Part shown: one piece after another, positions 61,198-64,000 of the stretch
Layout of the letters: every line of letters starts with the position of its first letter
Position numbering within the stretch: position 1 is the stretch's first letter
NCBI GenBank assembly: GCA_027621405.1
Contig: JAQCBT010000011.1
Coordinates: 62,001-126,000 of the forward strand
Origin: Pseudomonadota bacterium
Lineage (GTDB): Bacteria; Pseudomonadota; Gammaproteobacteria; Pseudomonadales; Pseudohongiellaceae
Direction: 5' to 3'
DNA: 64,000 bases
Position numbers and translations under genes: made by a program
Notes under the pieces: generated by a model
What the model saw: the letters and a program-made list of their open reading frames with translations, nothing else
The model's database searches: none
Told to the model about the DNA's origin: nothing

Positions 61198-62202
61198 CTA
61201 CAAACCCAGAGTGCGGTCCAGGAAGACTTCCATCAATGCCGCGCCGGCCCAGGCCAGGGGCACGATAAACGCATACACGAAGAAGCGGCTGAAGATGGAA
61301 AGATCCATTGGCCAGTTACGTAGCTTCTGAATCTGCTCCCTCCTGATCAGGAGTTCATTCATCCTTTCCAGATCGCCAGCTTCCAGGGATGTGGATGTAC
61401 TGCGAATCTTCAGGTCGATCTGTTCCAACAAGGATTGCTTTTCAACCTTGATGCGTCGATGCAATGCCCAGATTGGCAACGGCACGAGAATCAGCAAGGC
61501 GGGAATGCCGACAATCAAACCGTTTCGGTAATTTACCCACTCGAAGCGCTGATCGATTCCTTGCAACGTAGTAAGTGCCAGTGCTCCGGCGATCATCAAG
61601 AAGTTGCTCAACGCATTCTGGCCGAAGCCGTTCAAGGCATTGAGGTCATAGAGGTTGATAGCCACATGCCTGCTCATCCTGTGCAGCAGGTGCGCCTCAA
61701 GTATTGCGAAGAACAAGACCAGCCCTACTGCTGTCCACAAAATCCATTGCCCGAAGTAGATATTGAAGCTGACGGCAAACGCAGGAGAACTGGGGTTTAG
61801 AGATAATTCGTTTCCTATATTGAAATAGATATTGAAGATGCCAAACGGAATGGCCAGCACCCACCAGGGATACCAGCGAGCCAGTTCCGAATGGATCATG
61901 GCCGGGTCCGCAATATTCCTGGCGATGTAGTCCCGATTGCGGTTGCTGTGCCGCTGGGAAGCCACCAGGCACATCAACAAATACGCGGGCAAAATCGCCA
62001 CCATCAGGAACAACCCCGTCATCTCCAGCGGGTTAGCGGACCAGGGCCTCACGTCATCAGGATAGAATGCACCGCTGAGAATAGACAGCATGAGCATGGG
62101 GATAGCGATGCAGCAGCCGACTATGATCGAGGGAAATCTGGTGTGCTCCAGCATCCAGTCGACTAAACGCAGGGGCAGCGGTTTCTTGAGGGTTTCTATC
62201 AT
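61198..62202 (-). CDS. Membrane protein of unknown function
   Basis: The 334-residue protein has about seven hydrophobic helices, including IIVGCCIAIPMLMLSILSGAF, TGLFLMVAILPAYLLMCLVA and NALSNFLMIAGALALTTL. A charged cytoplasmic loop follows near 245-290 with a coiled-coil-like SLLEQIDLKIRSTSTSLEAG. The C-terminal pair of helices includes YAFIVPLAWAGAALMEVF. No transporter signature is recognised. The start is 23 bp from that of the divergent DUF1295 gene. Confidence 0.7.
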   Translation of the reverse strand: MIETLKKPLPLRLVDWMLEHTRFPSIIVGCCIAIPMLMLSILSGAFYPDDVRPWSANPLEMTGLFLMVAILPAYLLMCLVASQRHSNRNRDYIARNIADPAMIHSELARWYPWWVLAIPFGIFNIYFNIGNELSLNPSSPAFAVSFNIYFGQWILWTAVGLVLFFAILEAHLLHRMSRHVAINLYDLNALNGFGQNALSNFLMIAGALALTTLQGIDQRFEWVNYRNGLIVGIPALLILVPLPIWALHRRIKVEKQSLLEQIDLKIRSTSTSLEAGDLERMNELLIRREQIQKLRNWPMDLSIFSRFFVYAFIVPLAWAGAALMEVFLDRTLGL

Positions 62203-62225
62203 GCTCGTTCAGGCATTCCGGGGTT

Positions 62226-63236
62226 TTGAACGAACTCAAGCATACTGAAATCCTCACGCGCCCACCACCTCCCCCCCAAGCAATGTGGGGGCCACACTAT
62301 TCCATCGGTGATCCACTTGCCGGTAGTATGTCGTATAGCGACATATCAAGCATGCAACCCTGTGGAGCCCACTTGGCCGTCCTGAAACCCCTGATCGGAA
62401 TCGCCGTCATACTGCTAATCAGTGCAGGCATTGCCATCGCCGGCAGCCAGGGCAGCGTTGTGGTGAGCGGCACCCCCCTGTTCCTGGTCTGCGCCACGGT
62501 TGGCTTCCTGCTGCACTGGCTGGTATTTGTTCCTTCCTACCTGCTCCAGACCGAACATTTCTTCGATCTCACTGGCAGCATTTCCTATATCGCCACCGTG
62601 GCCCTGGCCCTGCTGGCCTACCCGGAGATGGACCTGCGTGGCCAACTGATCTGCCTCATGATCGCCATCTGGGCGGCACGTCTGGGAAGTTTCCTCTTCA
62701 TGCGAGTAAGGAAGGCAGGCAAGGACAGGCGCTTCGATGAAATCAAGACAAAGTTCTTCCGCTTCGCCTTTACCTGGACCCTGGGCGGCGCCTGGGTGTT
62801 TATCACCATGGCGGCTGGATTGGCGGCGATTACGTCTGCCGAGCAGATCGAAATGGGAATATTCGGCTATGTGGGCGCCATTGTATGGCTCACCGGTTTC
62901 GTTATCGAAGTGGTGGCGGACAAGCAGAAAACAAATTTTCGCAGTGACCCGAGCAATGCCGACAAATTCATAAATACAGGTCTATGGTCGAGATCCCGAC
63001 ATCCGAACTACTTCGGAGAGATCGTACTGTGGCTCGGCATAACCCTGATGGCCTTACCGGTATTGAGTGGCTGGCAGTATGTGACCCTGGTTTCGCCGAT
63101 CTTCGTCATCCTGTTGCTGGTGAAGGTGAGCGGCGTGAAGCTTCTGGAAGAAAGTGGCCTGCAGCGCTGGAAAGACAATACTGCCTACCAGGAATATCTG
63201 CAGACCACGCCGGTACTGATTCCGAGGTTGTTCTGA
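62226..63236 (+). CDS. DUF1295 (steroid 5-alpha-reductase-like) membrane enzyme
   Basis: These residues match the DUF1295 family: WAARLGSFLFMRVRKAGKDRRFD, VADKQKTNFRSD, and the nucleotide-binding C-terminal hallmark GLWSRSRHPNYFGEIVLWLG. The fold is that of polytopic reductases and isoprenylcysteine methyltransferases. Length as drawn is 336 residues; the first 35-42 (PPPPPQ and around) look non-coding, and starts at 62328 or 62352 are more natural. The substrate is unknown. Confidence 0.8.
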   Translation: MNELKHTEILTRPPPPPQAMWGPHYSIGDPLAGSMSYSDISSMQPCGAHLAVLKPLIGIAVILLISAGIAIAGSQGSVVVSGTPLFLVCATVGFLLHWLVFVPSYLLQTEHFFDLTGSISYIATVALALLAYPEMDLRGQLICLMIAIWAARLGSFLFMRVRKAGKDRRFDEIKTKFFRFAFTWTLGGAWVFITMAAGLAAITSAEQIEMGIFGYVGAIVWLTGFVIEVVADKQKTNFRSDPSNADKFINTGLWSRSRHPNYFGEIVLWLGITLMALPVLSGWQYVTLVSPIFVILLLVKVSGVKLLEESGLQRWKDNTAYQEYLQTTPVLIPRLF

Positions 63237-63279
63237 CCTCTTGCGCAGGCCTGGAGTCCTGCGCCTGAAGGTTTACTGA

Positions 63280-64000
63280 TTACTGAAGGGTCAGCGTATC
63301 CATCATGTTCATATTGTCATGACGAGGATGCACCCCGTTACGGACCTCCGAGTCCAAAATCTGCACGGCATCAGTTGCCGTATCGTACATTGGCCAATTG
63401 GGCAGTCCCGCCCCGTTAGGATTTCCAGTCGCAGCAAAGTTAAACCAGTAGTCGGCGACGGTTTCCGACAGCCTGCGATCATTGTTGTCCCAGCCGATTC
63501 CCACTACATCCAGGTTGTCGAACACATAGGCCAATTCACCGGAATGGTAAGCGCCGAAGCTGCGTTGGCCACCATCGTTGTTCAGGTCAGGTTGATCGGG
63601 TACATACAGTCGAAAGGCTGGCGGATTGCGGCTGAAATAATAGACGTAGGCCGGATCTCCACGCTCACGCACAGCCTTACCCCAGTCCCTGGCCGTGCGG
63701 ATAAAACCACTATCACCGGCAATCGTCTTCTGCGCTGACAACGGAGATTCCTGTAACAGTTCCGCGTAGGCGGACTTTACCTGCGCCGCGTTGGAACCGA
63801 AGCTGCGCTGCAGGTAACTGTCCAGTTGCGATTCACTTATCTCGGGCGCGGTGTGCTGCAAGCCGAAGTACTCATCCGCCAATCCGCCCATCATGGCAGG
63901 GATGCGATTATGGGTAGCTGCAGCGAACAGCTTTGCCGGTGAGTCCGGCAGCACCCAGCCATCTACCACGGGACCATTGGGGCTGCCTTGCGCCACGATA
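63280..64000 (-). CDS. Type-B carboxylesterase/lipase (5' part missing)
   Basis: Only the C-terminal 240 residues are in the window; the gene continues past the right edge, so the nucleophilic Ser is not seen. PVVDGWVLPDSPAKLF, GAYHSGELAYVFDN (catalytic His) and VADYWFNFAATGNPNG are classical features of para-nitrobenzyl-esterase-type carboxylesterases. The ending is typical. It hydrolyses carboxylic esters; substrate and location cannot be told from the visible part. Confidence 0.85.
   Translation of the reverse strand, partial: IVAQGSPNGPVVDGWVLPDSPAKLFAAATHNRIPAMMGGLADEYFGLQHTAPEISESQLDSYLQRSFGSNAAQVKSAYAELLQESPLSAQKTIAGDSGFIRTARDWGKAVRERGDPAYVYYFSRNPPAFRLYVPDQPDLNNDGGQRSFGAYHSGELAYVFDNLDVVGIGWDNNDRRLSETVADYWFNFAATGNPNGAGLPNWPMYDTATDAVQILDSEVRNGVHPRHDNMNMMDTLTLQ

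Noticed and set aside
1-64000. CRISPR arrays, tRNA or rRNA genes, prophage or insertion-sequence transposases
   Set aside because: No regularly spaced repeats, tRNA-like cloverleaf with CCA end, rRNA segment or transposase motif was recognised by eye; a tRNAscan/CRISPR search would settle this.

Overview
The window reads as chromosome of a free-living, probably marine, Gammaproteobacterium. Supporting signs are the holD-like/rimI pair, a RimO gene, a TAXI-type TRAP transporter, many exported c-type cytochromes and a PQQ enzyme, PhoX, and several twin-arginine exported redox enzymes. Codon use is mid-to-high GC except in one visibly AT-richer patch (about 34.5-36.2 kb). No rRNA, tRNA, prophage, transposase or CRISPR array was seen. 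The species cannot be named; a Pseudohongiella/Cellvibrionales-type relative is only a guess.

Region by region. 1-6.1 kb: housekeeping and small regulatory genes: a GAF-domain secretion-ATPase-like protein (cut by the window edge), a lysozyme-like exported protein, hisC, a PilZ protein with a degenerate Nudix-like half, a triple zinc-ribbon protein, rimI and a candidate holD. 6.2-9.5 kb: a quinone oxidoreductase and acyl-CoA ligase pair and a small acidic protein. 9.6-13 kb: the conserved metallopeptidase, alpha-E and circularly permuted ATP-grasp cluster. 13.2-19.2 kb: a leftward run with an SLC13 permease, an FAH-family enzyme, an endonuclease-fold protein whose two key catalytic positions are both replaced, an aldo/keto reductase, an exported double-VOC protein and a rhodanese. 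19.4-21.4 kb: three membrane proteins of unknown role.

21.7-34.5 kb is the most coherent block: an envelope oxidation and uptake locus. Leftward are a cytochrome c, a PQQ dehydrogenase, a heme-containing type-2 copper monooxygenase, an unknown exported protein, a TAXI binding protein, a fused TRAP permease and an NHL propeller resembling peptidyl-hydroxyglycine lyase. Rightward are an exported cupin, a beta-helix lipoprotein and a diheme cytochrome. The copper monooxygenase and the lyase-like propeller resemble the two halves of eukaryotic peptide-amidating enzyme, on separate genes.

34.8-36.1 kb holds what looks like a short integron cassette array without an integrase: three small genes (a PD-(D/E)XK-like protein, an Excalibur protein and a DUF6122 protein) separated by two attC-like sites, the last ending at a perfect palindrome. 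Immediately downstream is a close relative of the AAC(3)-I aminoglycoside acetyltransferases. Three related palindromes with the core GGGACAGATTTATTT sit at gene ends at 36.1, 37.0 and 42.9 kb.

37-47 kb: PhoX with a possible Pho-box region, exported cytochromes, a Tat-exported aldonolactone-oxidase-like flavoprotein coupled to a cytochrome, then a VanX-like dipeptidase, an Asp/Glu racemase, MarC and an exported D-threonine-aldolase-like enzyme, suggesting D-amino-acid work. 47-64 kb: ordinary accessory and housekeeping genes (DinB, GNAT, acyl-CoA ligase with an AraC regulator, two DUF1761 proteins, rimO coupled to a haloalkane dehalogenase, fasciclin, TIGR01777 epimerase, YHYH protein, M20 amidohydrolase, DUF1295) and a carboxylesterase cut by the right edge.
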